This document shows, piece by piece, positions 41,672-52,943 of a stretch of 64,000 nucleotides of DNA. The DNA is from Aradus depressus (taxonomy: Eukaryota; Arthropoda; Insecta; Hemiptera; Aradidae), in NCBI GenBank assembly GCA_963662175.1, contig OY759227.1, forward strand, positions 8,154,501 through 8,218,500, read 5' to 3'. A program made the translations under genes and the position numbers. Position 1 is the stretch's first letter. Every line of letters begins with the position of its first letter. The notes under the pieces were generated by a model. It had not been told where the DNA came from and made no database searches. It was given only the letters and a program-made list of their open reading frames with translations.

Positions 41672-42926
41672 ATGCAATATTCGATTTTTGAAAAGTTTAG
41701 GCTTGAAAGTGAAACGACCAGAAATGACATTTTAGATATTACAGAGGAAGTTCGGTTTGATGATAGTATCACATAGCTACAGTTCCACACAATCCCTTTA
41801 TTTCTACAAATTAATAAAATTCTGATGAGATTCGAATCCCTATTCACCAGCAAGATTTGTATATATTACCATGTGCTAGTTATCTTTATTTGGAAGGCTC
41901 TATTCAGAAGGAGGGTGCTGATAAAATAATGACTACATCGAGTGCAAAATTGTCAAATAATGCCTTTGCATTTATGTTTGATTAAATTCGCTATGAATTG
42001 AATGGTGTGAAAATTGATAAAGTCCGAAATCCAGGAATTGTGAGTACACTAAAAGGGTATGTCTCTTTATCATCTAACCAAGTGAGTGGGTTAGGTAACG
42101 CAGGATGGATGATGCCGAAGAAATATGGAGCTATTTCAATAGATAAAGACGGTCATGTATGTCTCCCCCTCAGCACTCTTATAGGTTTTCTCGAGAGTTT
42201 CAAAAACGTTATAATCAATTCAAAGCACGAACTGATTCTTATTCGTGCAAAGAGCGACGCTAATTCGATTTTGGAAGACAAGGTGCAACTTACACTAGAC
42301 AAGGTAAATTGGAGAGTCCCTCATATTAAAGTATCTGATGAACAGCGACTGCGACTATTGAGAATATTAGACAGAGATCGGACACTGACTATCCCTTTCC
42401 GCTCATGGGAGTTGTCGGAATACCCTGCCTTACCGGAAAACACACAAAATACATGGAATGTCAAGACTAGTTCAGCTCTAGAAAAACACCGATATATAAT
42501 CGTAGCCTTTCAAACAGACAGAGTCGACGATAAGTTAAAAGATACCAGTCAATTTGACACTTGTAACTTGTCCAATGTTTAACTATTTTTGAATAGTGAA
42601 ATGTTCCCATACGATGATCTAAACCTTGATTTCAATAAGGGTCGATATGCTGTTCTCTATGATATGTACCAAAGTTTCAAATGAGCTACTATGCTAAGGA
42701 TCATAGTGAACCCCTACTGACGAGAAAGGACTTTGGTGACATTACCCCCATGATAGTTCTTGATGTATCACGTCAGGAAGACACATTGAAGGTAGCTACG
42801 GTTGACATTCGTCTAGATCTTCATGCAACCCAACCGTTTCCACCTCATCCTCGAGCTTACTGCCATATAATTCACGATAAATTAATTGATTTGAATCCTC
42901 TTAGAGGTCTTGTAAGGAAGCTATAA
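41672..42926 (+). pseudogene. Polinton major capsid (hexon-like) pseudogene
   Basis: The translation in pieces matches the double-jelly-roll major capsid protein widespread in arthropod Maverick/Polinton/adintovirus loci (recognised from memory). It starts near ATG 41672 and shows LPCASYLYLEG-type sequence, an ATG-free open segment 41998-42582 (KIDKVRNPGIV, VKTSSALEKHRYIIVAFQT), then 42583-42670 and 42681-42926 (AYCHIIHDKLIDLNPL). Breaks seen: stops or frame changes before 41900, a TAA at about 41984 in a Glu codon position, TAA at 42580-42582, and a frame change near 42680. Nearly full length but not translatable. It would form the virion shell. Confidence 0.7.
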
Positions 42927-42927
42927 A

Positions 42928-43090
42928 ATGAGTGTGTATAAGGTGAGGATTAGATTTCTAACCCTCAAACATGGAACATCAGTTCGCGATTGTGGGTGTT
43001 CAAGGGGAAGGTGCATTTATTGTGAAGAAGTTGACAGTTCTTACACACAGTCAGTCACTCCACTGGTTTTTTCTCCCTCCTCAAAATGTC
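42928..43090 (+). CDS. Short ORF after capsid gene, 3' end lost
   Basis: Starts MSVYKVRIRFLTLKHG two bases after the capsid stop, the tight spacing of a viral gene cluster. A Cys cluster follows (CGCSRGRCIYCEE). The frame then enters LTR-family sequence at about 43091, so the natural C-terminus is missing. Family not recognised. Confidence 0.4.
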
Positions 43091-43375
43091 TTTTTTTCTT
43101 TTTGTTTGGGCATATTGAAAAATATATATGATTAAATGTGACTTCTTTTCAAGTTTCTACCACATAATTTAGACCGATTATTTTCCACATCTCAACTTCA
43201 CCCCAGTCAACTTTCATCTAATTGTTCAACTTCACTAATTAAAAACAAATCAATTTACAGTGCCTATCCCAGAGCTAGCTCTCGACTCTACTCTCTCTAT
43301 TTGTTTCACAGCTGTTTTCTTTTTATTGTGCCCCTTGTTTTTTTTCAAGACCTTGATATATATAATATATATATT
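43091..43375 (-). repeat. Diverged LTR fragment of gag-only family (copy 3)
   Basis: TTCTTTTTGTTTGGGCATAT through CAGTCAACTTTCATC and CAGCTGTTTTCTTTTTATTG to an (AT)n tract, matching 19510-19780 at about 80%. It is cut at the AT tract by the solo LTR; 43372-43375 is ATAT. Confidence 0.65.
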
Positions 43376-44814
43376 GTGACGGTTGTTTTACTCGCTTACA
43401 TTTAAATTTTTAACGTTATTGAAACAAACAACAGAGAATTTATGCGGTTTATAAATAAATGACAATATACAAAATTACATTTTTATAACGCAATGATTTA
43501 TTAACACTTTTTTTATATGGTTAGTAACTTACTTTCTAAACAATAAAAACATCAATAAAATAATGGCCATAATAAAAAAATATCAGAACTTGCATGATGT
43601 ACGACTCTACCTGATGTAGTACTCAGGCTGGATAGGGTCTTAAATTGGTGGTGTTGCCTTAATAGAGGTTTCACATGGTAAATTTCGGCATCGGGTCGCA
43701 GTCCGAGTTCATTTCATCTGTTTTTTTTTTCTTTTTTTCTCTCTCTACTCTGGACAGACCTCACCTGGATCGTCGGATATACTCACTGTCTTCCCACATT
43801 CATTTTTTTAACTATAACTTCCAACTTCTAACACATGTTCACTTTCCGCCCTGACTTCCACCACCAACTCTCTCTCTATCTGAACAACTACTCCCTTCAC
43901 GTTGCGGAAAATCGCTTTCGCCATTTTTTATGCAAACCCCCATATGATGGGTCAGTTTTTCGCACTGCCACTTCTTTTTGTACACTTACTTTTTTTTTTT
44001 ATTACAATATTTCTTGATTATATTCTTACATTATTTTATATAATTTTTTTTTTCTATATTAAAAATCACCACACAATTAATTTATTAATTTAATATAGTA
44101 TAACATTGTAACCTCTGCATAACCTTCTCCACTAAGGTGGGCGTGGTTATGATTGACCGTACCCAGTCCCCTCTCCTCGTTTTTTTCTCTTTTTTTTAAA
44201 CCATGTACGGTCATATAGAACGCTACATTGCCTCTACCATGTAATAAAAAAAATATACAATACATATATTTTTTTTTTCTATTTGCATAATTCTCACATC
44301 AGGGAAGAAGTCTGGGAAATAAGTAGAGAAAAAAGAAAGAAACAGGAAGACAATCTAAAGAAATTATTAAAGAAAAGAGGAACACCTAACTCACATAGAG
44401 AAGACCAGAACTTCTTGTTTCACAACTAAATTAAGAACCTATCGGATGTCAATTTAACAGATAAAGAAAACAAAGTTATGGAAAAAGGACTAAAATACAG
44501 CATAAACCTGTTCATTGTAGAAGGGGTCACACATTTGAAATATGGGGACCGCCTTGTCATAAAATATCTCACAGCTTGACAATTTAGCTTAGTTAGGAAT
44601 GTCTGACGTCATGGGGAACACCAGTAGGGAGGGTAATGGATTCCTCGAGAGGCTGACATTCTGAAAATTAACTTAGTCTTATCTCTTATGCTTTTGGCTG
44701 AGGATGGTAGAAATACCGAAAGTACTCCCATGTATATATAGTTAGTGAATTTAGGCAATATATTAAATAAACAAGTTTTATTTTATTTTTCAAGTCCATT
44801 TGAATTATTTCACA
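43376..44814. mobile_element. Solo LTR candidate, 1439 bp, ATAT duplication
   Basis: TGTGACGGTTG to ATTTCACA, flanked by ATAT at 43372-43375 and 44815-44818. Near its right end are a TATATATAG box (44733) and TTAAATAAAC, in the order expected for promoter and polyadenylation site on the + strand. A CRE-like TGACGTCA is at about 44605. No internal primer site or ORF of note, so a solo LTR left by recombination is the simplest reading. The family is not otherwise seen here. Confidence 0.6.
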
Positions 44815-44840
44815 ATATCTCTGCAATAATGTCAGTTTTC

Positions 44841-45197
44841 ATTTTCTTTTTGTTTGGGCATATTGAAAAATATATATGATTAAATGTACCTTTTTTTCAA
44901 GTTTCTACCACATAATTTAGACCGATTATTTTCCACATCTCAACTTCACCCCAGTCAACTTTCATCTAATTGTTCAACTTCACTAATTAAAAACAACTCA
45001 ATTTACAGTGCACTATCCCAGAGCTAGCACTCGACTCTCTCCATTTGTTTCACAGCTGTTTTCTTTTTATTATGTCCCTTGTTTTTTTTCAAGACCTTGA
45101 TATATATATAATATATATATATAAAATATATATTATATTATAATTTAAAAAATTACTTTTTATTCATAAAAAAAAATGTTCCGCAGTTTACATCACA
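44841..45197 (-). repeat. Diverged LTR fragment of gag-only family (copy 4)
   Basis: Starts at the same internal point as copy 3 and runs through a long (AT)n tract to GTTTACATCACA, the LTR end. It lacks the first 430 bp of the full LTR on the + strand. It marks another insertion into the Polinton block. Confidence 0.65.
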
Positions 45198-45595
45198 GGA
45201 TAAGTAAACACACATCCAAGACAGATTTGTACAATGAAGAGGTTCGCCAAAAAACCTTTCGTAAATCTAATAAAGTGATGGCATTTCATGGCTTTGTGAG
45301 ACATTTGAATAATACTGCTATGTGTGTATATTGCAAGCTAAAATGTGATATAGATCAGACGGTATGCCCACACATATACCATAAAAGACACAGCCCCCGA
45401 TGTTACTGGTTTAGCCAGTGCTAGAATGGATCAAGCTTTGGAAAAACTTTCTCAAACTAATATCTGGAATTTGGATCCATCACATCTTCGAAACTTACCA
45501 CCTGCTTCATCTCTATGACTATGCAATTGAATATTTATGGGACAACCTACCTGAAGAGTGGTGTGAGGATCCAAGATTCCAATTATGTCGTCGAT
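45198..45595 (+). pseudogene. Polinton-block gene fragment, unrecognised
   Basis: Two or three coding-like pieces: 45198-45424 (HTSKTDLYNEEVRQKTFRK; Cys/His cluster CVYCKLKCDIDQTVCPH), 45426-45515 (MDQALEKLSQTNIWNLDPSH) and a shifted piece to 45595 (YAIEYLWDNLPEEWC). Broken by a stop and a frame change. The protein is likely real but I cannot name it. Confidence 0.4.
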
Positions 45596-46000
45596 GAAAC
45601 CAACACTTCAATACATCTCATGATCAAATTGATGGTCCACCACCAATGAAGAAAAATGGTATATATTGTTTAAAATAATGTTGTTAATAAATATAAATTC
45701 AACCGTATTTTTCTTTTTTTTTAACCCTCAAAAGTAGTAAAATAATAGGAATAAGAAATAGACAAGTAAGATCATGATCATTTATTCATAAATAACGCAT
45801 ACATTTCATTCCAATCCACAGTGTTTAAATTCACTATAGACTCTTCAGTTGATTTTGGTAATGAAAAAAATTCAAAGCATTTTGATATTATTGATAGTGT
45901 AGCGTTGTTCACCGAATCATTGACAATCACAAATTTCAACTTATATATTTTTATTTGTACACACTCAAAACGCTCTTTTTCAGATCACCTTTTTTAGATC

Positions 46001-46060
46001 ACACCACAATATATATATATATATATATATTTTTAATTATCACATTTAAAAATATATATA
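46001..46060. repeat. (AT)n microsatellite
   Basis: CACAATATATATATATATAT and continuing AT/T-rich sequence. The surrounding gap, 45660-46229, holds no supported gene. Confidence 0.7.
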
Positions 46061-46229
46061 TTAAAATATAAAATAACATGTGGCTACGCCACAATAGTAA
46101 AAGTTTTAAAGAATATTCTATTTTCTCATAAGACTTGAGCTTAAATATCACTTCACTTTTGTTGAGCTTGATTTCCGGCTGAGACGACACCGACATGTAA
46201 GGAGAAGGACTATTCAGACACATTGTTAC

Positions 46230-46526
46230 TCATGGGTTTGAATTTGAAATACTCAAACATCGGTTTCTTCCAGTGAGTCCAAATTTGAATACTATGTTGC
46301 GCATTCGAAGTGAGTCTTGGACAGGTATTTTTCTTCCTTTTGTGTTGATGTAGTTTTGCAAAGGTCCTATGTTGATGGAGAGTCCTGTCCAATCGGCAGT
46401 GTCCAAATAAATTGATACCTTCTTGTGACAAAATACCACTACTGGTGACTGGTTGAGAAGTTCCACCTTGATGACCTTGGTCCTGGACTTGTTGAGAGCA
46501 AACTCTGTCACTAGATACAACTCCAT
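46230..46526 (-). CDS. Small minus-strand Polinton-block ORF
   Basis: 98 residues from MELYLVTEFALNKSRTKVIK. Normal amino-acid use with alternating hydrophobic strands (VVVFCHKKVSIYLDTADWTG) suggests a genuine small beta-rich protein. The pattern is loosely like the PC4-type ssDNA-binding fold, which I note only as a possibility. The other frames over it are shadows. It is divergent from the polymerase gene starting at 46703. Confidence 0.45.
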   Translation of the reverse strand: MELYLVTEFALNKSRTKVIKVELLNQSPVVVFCHKKVSIYLDTADWTGLSINIGPLQNYINTKGRKIPVQDSLRMRNIVFKFGLTGRNRCLSISNSNP

Positions 46527-46702
46527 TGCGACAACTGGTCTCTCTGCATTTTTTCACTTCATATTCATCTTCCTACCCGCACCTCGTTCCTCCCTCTCTG
46601 GGCTTAACCTTTTTAAAAACCTGCTTTCGAGAGCATGTTCACAATCTTCTCTCACAAATGCTCTTGTTTTCTTTTGATTATATATAGGCTGACTATTACA
46701 AC

Positions 46703-48550
46703 ATGTTCAAGTGTAAAAAGTGTGACACCATTTTTCCGTCTTGGAAAAAACGCAATGTTCATCAGTTCAACTGTAAGAGAAATATCGACGAGATATTAGA
46801 TGTAGAACCAGCAAGAAAAAAAATATTTTTATGTTCATCTTGCGGAGGACGGTTTGAAAACGATTATCACGGGCAACGAGTTGAATCAGTATGTCACAGG
46901 GAATATTCAACCTCAAAGGAACCGACCAAGGACGCTTTATTAGCTCTGGTGCCTTCTGATAATATTGTACAATATGAAAGGGCCTTTGCTAGACGATTGG
47001 AATCCTTTTTTATTCGCTCAAACAAATGCAATGATTTAACGTGCTTCTTACTGGATGTGGAACAAAATTAAAACAAAAAGTAACCATCATACTACAAATT
47101 AAATCTGTAATAAAAATTAATTTGATGGTTGAATGTTTATTTGAAAATTTTCTTGGTGAAAGGACAGATCGTGCATTTAAGACTATGAATAAACCAGTTT
47201 TTCGAGCAACAAAACTTGAAAATTTCTTTGACAATGCATTTGAAAAAATACACTCTGAGGTGGAAAATAGTGCACTGAAAGGAAGTGGGTGGAAACTATC
47301 TGCCGTAGACGGAATTCGTTTACGGGTGAATAGATATGATCCACTACGTGCTTCTACACACACACCATTATCAACTAGTCTTGAAAATAAAAGGGCATGT
47401 GTAAATGTTCGAAATAATGACGAGAAATGTTTTGCATATTCATTTTTAGCAAAATTCGTGACATAGCATTCTAATCGGCCACAGGAATATACTGATTTAT
47501 TCAGTTTATATGATTTTTCATGTGTTTCGTTTCCAGTCGCTTTAACTGATATTTCAAAATTTGAAAAAGTTAACAATATGTCCATAAATGTATTTGGACT
47601 TGATGAGAATGAGAAAATATGCCCCCTCAAGGTTGCAGCAGAGGAAAAATCAGATCACCGGGACATCCTCCTTTTAGACAATGAAAAAAAACAACACTAC
47701 GTCTACATAAAAAAACTTTAATCGGTTGGTTAGTCGTGAATTACGAAAATCTTCTCTGCGAAAATTTAGCATCTGTAAAAGTTGCTTCATAAATTTTGAA
47801 GAAAGATGAGAGGGATCTGATAAGCTAGAGATGCATAAAATGTATTGTAAAGATCAGAAGACTGTACGAGTTGAATTACCATCTGATCCGATAATGATAT
47901 TTACAAATGTTGAGCGTCATCTCAGGGTTCCCTACGTTATTTATCTAGATTTTGAATCTATCTTGGAACCTATTGCAGGATGCCGTCCATCATCTGAGTC
48001 ATCATTTACTACTCCTGTTCAAGAACATATTCCCATGTCGTTTTGTACATATGTGAAAAGTTCTTCGGGTCTCCCACCTATCTTTACAGCTCCGTATTTG
48101 TATAGAGGACCTGATGCAGCCGGAGTTTTTATAGAACACATCGAGTAAAGCTATATCAGCTGTCTACAATGATAACCCCGTGGATATTAATATGAATTCC
48201 GATCAAGAAATCCAGTGGGATTTAGCAACTACATGTTACCTCTGTGATAATGAATTCACCGAATCCTATTAAAGGTACGTGATCATTGTCATCTCACTGG
48301 GGACTACAGAGGTGCAGCGTGTAATTGGAAATGTTGTATTCCTAAATTTATACCAATTATTTTTCACAATCTCACAAACTATGATTCAAAATTTATAATT
48401 AGACAGCTGAGTAATAAAAATTGTGGGGGAGTTACAATTATACCTCACACTCAGGAAAAGTTTAATTCATTCAGTTAAGATTGACAACATTTGGATGAGG
48501 TTTATTGATTCTTTTCGTTTTATGGCCTCTAGCTTGGATCAGCTTGCTGA
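46703..48550 (+). pseudogene. Polinton protein-primed DNA polymerase B, broken
   Basis: N-terminal zinc-finger-like start (MFKCKKCDTIFPSW, then CSSCGGRF) followed by pieces in changing frames: 46703-47071, 47041-47466, 47467-47810 and 47831-48148, then a scatter to 48550. The exonuclease motif appears as YVIYLDFES (about 47933), and the later CHLTGDYRGAACNWKC zinc motif (about 48289) and DSFRFMASSLDQL are diagnostic of Maverick/adintovirus PolB as I know it. It breaks off inside the exonuclease/polymerase transition at 48550, where LTR sequence begins, so the palm domain is absent. At least five frame changes or stops. Confidence 0.75.
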
Positions 48551-48722
48551 ATGAATTTTAAATATATAAAAATGTAACAACTTATTTTAAAGTTTTTTTT
48601 TATTTATAAAAAAATATATATAACCAGCTCATATCGTAATATAATTGCATATAATTTTTATTCTTAAATTTAAATATAAGAATTTAGATGTAAGCGTGTT
48701 AGCGTACGCAAGCGCTACTACA
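48551..48722 (+). repeat. LTR 3' fragment of gag-remnant family
   Basis: 172 bp matching 36440-36613 and ending CGCAAGCGCTACTACA, the exact LTR end. The next bases ATATATAATATAT are the AT tract of the gag-only family LTR, consistent with an ATAT duplication. Confidence 0.75.
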
Positions 48723-48811
48723 ATATATAATATATATATTATATTATAATAAGAAAAATTACCTTTTTTCTATATTCATTAAAAATAATGTTCTGTAGTT
48801 TTTACATCACA
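48723..48811 (-). repeat. 5' LTR of gag-only element, final segment
   Basis: AT tract, TAATAAGAAAAATTACC and TTTACATCACA match 19780-19858 almost exactly, closer than copies 3 and 4. It is therefore read as the far end of the 5' LTR that begins at 23083. Confidence 0.6.
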
Positions 48812-49216
48812 AGGTATATTAACTCATAATCCTTCCAATGGATCCGGTTTAAAAGTTCATGAACTGGGTTGTCTATTTCTTGCACTAGTTCAATCTGACT
48901 ATCGACCCAGCCTGATCGATTCAATCTGAATGAACGAACTCGTTCATCACAACATTAGAATGCACGTAAACATAACAACTAGGCAATATACAAAGCAACA
49001 ACACTTCCCAAATATCTCAACACCTCCAATATCAACACATAACCATGACAATAAACAACAAAAGTAATTATAACTCATAATAAATTTCATTCATATAAAT
49101 ATATTCATTCATTCATTCTTCATTTCATGCATCCGAAGTTTTCTGTCATTTTTCTGTTTAAAGTTTTGGTTTGTGTGTCAGTCTATAACTCATTCGAATT
49201 TCAAAATTAGTTATTT
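48812..49216. other. Unassigned flank
   Basis: AT-rich sequence with no ORF or repeat recognised. It separates the 5' LTR end from the second gag copy. Confidence 0.4.
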
Positions 49217-50331
49217 CTATAAGTTCGGCTGATACAATATCATTGCAGAGCCTAAAATTAGCCCCCTGCTTTTTTCGAATACCCCGCCGAATAATGTCTT
49301 CAAATACCCCCCCCCCCCCCCCCCCCCTCCCCCCATTAAATAAAATTTGCGTAGTCTGTCTGTCAGTACTGCGTAATTTTTCTCATTTCCCCTTATTTCA
49401 TAAATTTTCACTTCAGTTTGTCTGTATTCTATTCTAAAAAATTTTTCTACCTGGTAACTGGTCTCATGTAAATTCTTTCTTTCTTCAAGTAATTTTTCCA
49501 TTCATTCACAACAGTCATACTATCATATTTTCTTAATTCTACCTTAATTTGCACTAACTGATAATTCATGACAACCTCTTCCTTGGAAAGAAATTTTCTT
49601 ACCGATTTTACTGTACTTTGAAATTTATTTTTAACTGCTAAATTTGTACTTTCACTTTCTAGATTATTTTTATAATTAATCTCCGTAACTATCTTAGCTT
49701 CCTTCATTTCTACATTTAAGTCTCTTACCACATTATCTCTCCACTGAAATTCCTAAACTGACTTCTTTAGCCTCTATTACTTGTAAATTTCGAAATGGTT
49801 CCTCTATACCTTTATTTTCAATATTTTCTACTTTATTCAGATCTCTTGGGTCTCTTATCTGCAAATTGTCCATCTTTCTTTCTAATTTCATTCCTAAATC
49901 TTGAATGACATTTCTCAACTTTGTCTCTACCCTACTCAAGTTTGTCTCTATGTTTCCTAATTTTGTCTCTAAATTTGTCATGTCATTTTTTGTTCAGCCC
50001 TTAAGTTTGTCATATCATTTTCAATGTCTTTTCTATTTTCAGCCACATCCCCCGTTAACTTTGCCAATTGCTGGGTTATTAATTCCATGAATCTTTCCAT
50101 CCAATCTGATTTCTCCTCTACTTTCTCTTTATCCTTATTTACCCCTGTCTCTTTGCTAACAATAACAATCCCTTGTACCTCCTCACTGGTACTCTCTGTG
50201 GTCCCCATGACAACGGGTGTTTCCCTGCCTGTGACTTCCGAAACTTCCATATCGGATCTTTCATCGGAACTCGATTCCTCCTCCCTATTCTCTTCCTCTA
50301 GTCTTTTCGCTTCTCCTCTAGTTAATGGCAT
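49217..50331 (-). pseudogene. Second gag-like coiled-coil gene, broken
   Basis: Begins MPLTRGEAKRLEEENREEE at 50331, homologous to MPITRGVARRLEEESREEG at 22827, with the same Ser/Asp acidic N-terminus, coiled coil (LETKLGNIETNLSRVETKL) and C-terminal end. The frame changes near 49980, 49732 and 49480. A C21 tract (49307-49327) lies in the C-terminal coding part. No LTRs recognised around it: a Helitron sits 190 bp upstream and unassigned sequence follows. An older copy of the gag-only family. Confidence 0.65.
49307..49334. repeat. Poly-C tract
   Basis: C21, T, C6. Long G/C homopolymers are rare in this AT-rich window and prone to assembly error. Confidence 0.8.
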
Positions 50332-50518
50332 TGTTAATAATTAAATATTGTATGAAAAAAAAAAAAAATATATATATATATACATATATAAACAAAAAAA
50401 ATATATGTAAACAAAAAAATGGTTCAATATTTTTAAATATATGTGAATAAAAATTCATATAATGTATTCCCCTACTCTCCAACGAATCTCAAGTCTCCCC
50501 ACAGCCCTATTTTCCTAA
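50332..50518. other. Low-complexity spacer
   Basis: A runs and TATATATATA tracts upstream of the gag remnant; no gene. Confidence 0.5.
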
Positions 50519-50639
50519 TCTATATTAATAAAGCTGAAACGGGGTTTGTTTGTATGTATGTATGTATGTTTGTATGTTTGTTTCAGCATCACGCCCAAAC
50601 GGCTGGACGGATTTTTATGAAACTTCCCATGTAGCATCC

Positions 50640-51800
50640 TTATGAGCCCGATTGAAAAATAGGCTATGTGGCGTCCCAAAATTTTGATCGGGAGGGGGGG
50701 TTGTGGGGGGGCCTAAGTATAAATATAGTCCTAGCTCATGAAGGGTTGGTCGGATTGTCACGAAATTTCACATGTAGTATTTTTAAAGGCCAAATAGAAA
50801 AATAGGGTGTGTGAAGGCCCAATACTTTGAACGGGAGGGGGGGTTGTGGGGGGGCCTAAGTATACATATACAGTTAGCTCATTAACGGTTGGTCGTATTG
50901 TCACGAAATTTCCCATGTAGTATTCCTGAAGGCCAAATAGAAAAATAAGGTGTATGGCGTCCCAAAGTTTTGAACTGGTGGGGGGGTTGAGGGGGGGGGG
51001 GCTAAGTATAAATATAGAGCTAGCTCATTAACGGTTGATCGTATTGTCACGAAATTTCCCATGTAGTATTCCTGAAGGCCAAATAGAAAAATAAGGTGTA
51101 TGGCGTCCCGAAGTTTTGAACTGGTGGGGGGGTTGAGGGGGGGGGGGGGCTAAGTGTGAATATAGAGCTAGCTCATTAACGGTTGGTCGTATTGTCATGA
51201 AATTTCGCATGTATTATTCCTGAAGGCCAAATAGAAAAATAAGGTGTGTGGCGTCCCGAAGTTTTGAACTGGTGGGGGGGTTGAGGGGGGGGGGGGCTAA
51301 GTGTAAATATAGAGCTAGCTCATTAACGGTTGGTCGTATTGTCACGAAATTTCGCATGTATTATTCCTGAAGGCCAAATAGAAAAATAAGGTGTGTGGCG
51401 TCCCGAAGTTTTGAACTGGTGGGGGGTTGTGGGGGTACTCCTAAGTATAAATATAGTGCTAACTTTTTAACGATTGGTCGGATTGTCACGAAATTTCACA
51501 TGGAGTATTCCTGAAGACCAAATAGAAAAATAAGGTGTGTGGCGTTCCAAAGTTTTGATCGGGAGGGGGGGTTGTAAGGGAGGCCTAAGTATATAAATTG
51601 TGCTAACTCATCAACTAATGGTCGAATTGTCATGAAATTTCACATATAGTATTCCCAAAGGGCAAATAGAAATATTAGGTGTGTGACGGCCCAAAATTTT
51701 GAACAGGAAGGAGGGTTGTGGGGGGGGGGGGGGGCTAAGTATAAATATAGAGCTAGCTCATTAACTGTTGATCGTATTGTCATGAATCGGATTGTCATGA
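50640..51800 (+). repeat. 145-150-bp repeats with G-quadruplex-like tracts
   Basis: Each unit carries CACGAAATTTCNCATGTAGT, AAGGCCAAATAGAAAAATA and a tract such as GGGAGGGGGGGTTGTGGGGG (about 50689, 50831, 50977, 51122, 51273, 51418, 51561, 51707). These satisfy four-run G-quadruplex patterns on the + strand. Mirror C-rich tracts occur in the other Helitron. Confidence 0.8.
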
Positions 51801-51809
51801 ATTTCACAT

Positions 51810-52680
51810 GTAGTAGTAGTAACTATGTATTCGCTGTGGGGTTCACTGTTGCAAGACATTTACTAGCTGTGATGTCCAGCGTTCCTAATATCGTACTAGC
51901 TGTGGGGTCCGCTGTTGCAAGGCACTTACTAGCTGTAGTGCTCAGCCCCAGCGTTCCTAACTATGTACTGGCTGTGGGGTTCGCTGTTGCAAGGCACCTA
52001 CAAGACATTTACTAGCTGTGATGCCCAGCGATCCTAATTACGTACTAGCTGTGGGGTCTGCTGTTGCAAGGCGCTAGCAGTGTGGCCCAGCGTATTTAAC
52101 TACGTAGGTACTAGCTGTGGGGTCCGCCGTTGCAAGGCACCTACTACCTGTAGGGCCCAGCGTTCCTAAAAACGTACTAGCTGTGGGGTCCGTCGTTGCA
52201 AAAGCATACTAGCTGTGATGCCCAGGGTTCCTAATATCGTACTAGCTGTGGGGTCCGTTGTTGCAAGGCATTTACTAGCTGTAGTACCCAGCGTTCCTAA
52301 CTATGTACTAGCTGTGAAGTTCGCTGTTGCAAAGCACTTACTAACTGTAATGCCCAGCGTATTTAACTACATACTAGCTGTGGGGTCCGCTGTTTCAAGG
52401 CACTTAATAGCTGTGATGCCCAGCGTTCCTAACTTCGTACTAGCTGTGGGGTCCGCTGTTGCGAGGCACATACTAGCTGTGGTGACCAGCGTTCCTAACT
52501 ACGAACTAGCTGTTGGGTCCGCCGTCGCAAGCCACATACTAGCTGTGGTCACAAACGTCCTTAAGTACGCACTGACTAGGACGTCCAGCGATGCTAAGTA
52601 TTCACTAGGTGTGGCTTCCGCCGTTGAAAGGCGCATACTAGCTATGGTGCCCAGGGATCCTAAAAACTTACTAGCGTTAC
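51810..52680 (+). repeat. 66-bp minisatellite in Helitron
   Basis: About 13 units with GTACTAGCTGTGGGGTCCGC and GTTGCAAGGCAC-type halves, homologous to the inverse of 23700-24470 and more diverged. Confidence 0.8.
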
Positions 52681-52943
52681 AACAGCTGAAGGACTATAAG
52701 CCTTATTCCGTATGAATAATTGAAAATTATAACATCATGAATGTACTGTCGAGGAACTGAATAGCGTTATAGAAGATATTGGGAGAAAAATCAAAGTTCT
52801 CCGGGCAACGCCGGGTATTACTGCTAGTTTTAAATAAGATGCAACTTTAGGCATATTTAATCTTTATTAAAAAAAAATGTTTCGGTGACTCTATGCGAGT
52901 TATTTATTGATTAAAGAATGCAAAATAAAAAAAAACAAGAAAT

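Larger units (their letters stand above)
50519..52827 (+). mobile_element. Non-autonomous Helitron with intact ends
   Basis: Begins A|TCTATATTAATAAAGC and ends with CCGG-GCAACG-CCGG hairpin, GTATTACTG, CTAG|T: the 5' TC, 3' hairpin and CTRR end and A|T target expected of Helitrons. The interior starts with GTTTGTATG repeats and GGCTGGACGGATTTTTATGA. Then come about eight G-rich 145-150-bp repeats (50640-51800) and a 66-bp minisatellite (51810-52680). No Rep/helicase coding sequence. An inverted, truncated copy lies at 23545-25466. ORFs inside are repeat artefacts. Confidence 0.8.

Noticed and set aside
51683..52715. Two ORFs of 110 and 166 residues in the right Helitron
   Set aside because: The same minisatellite translated; broken between units.
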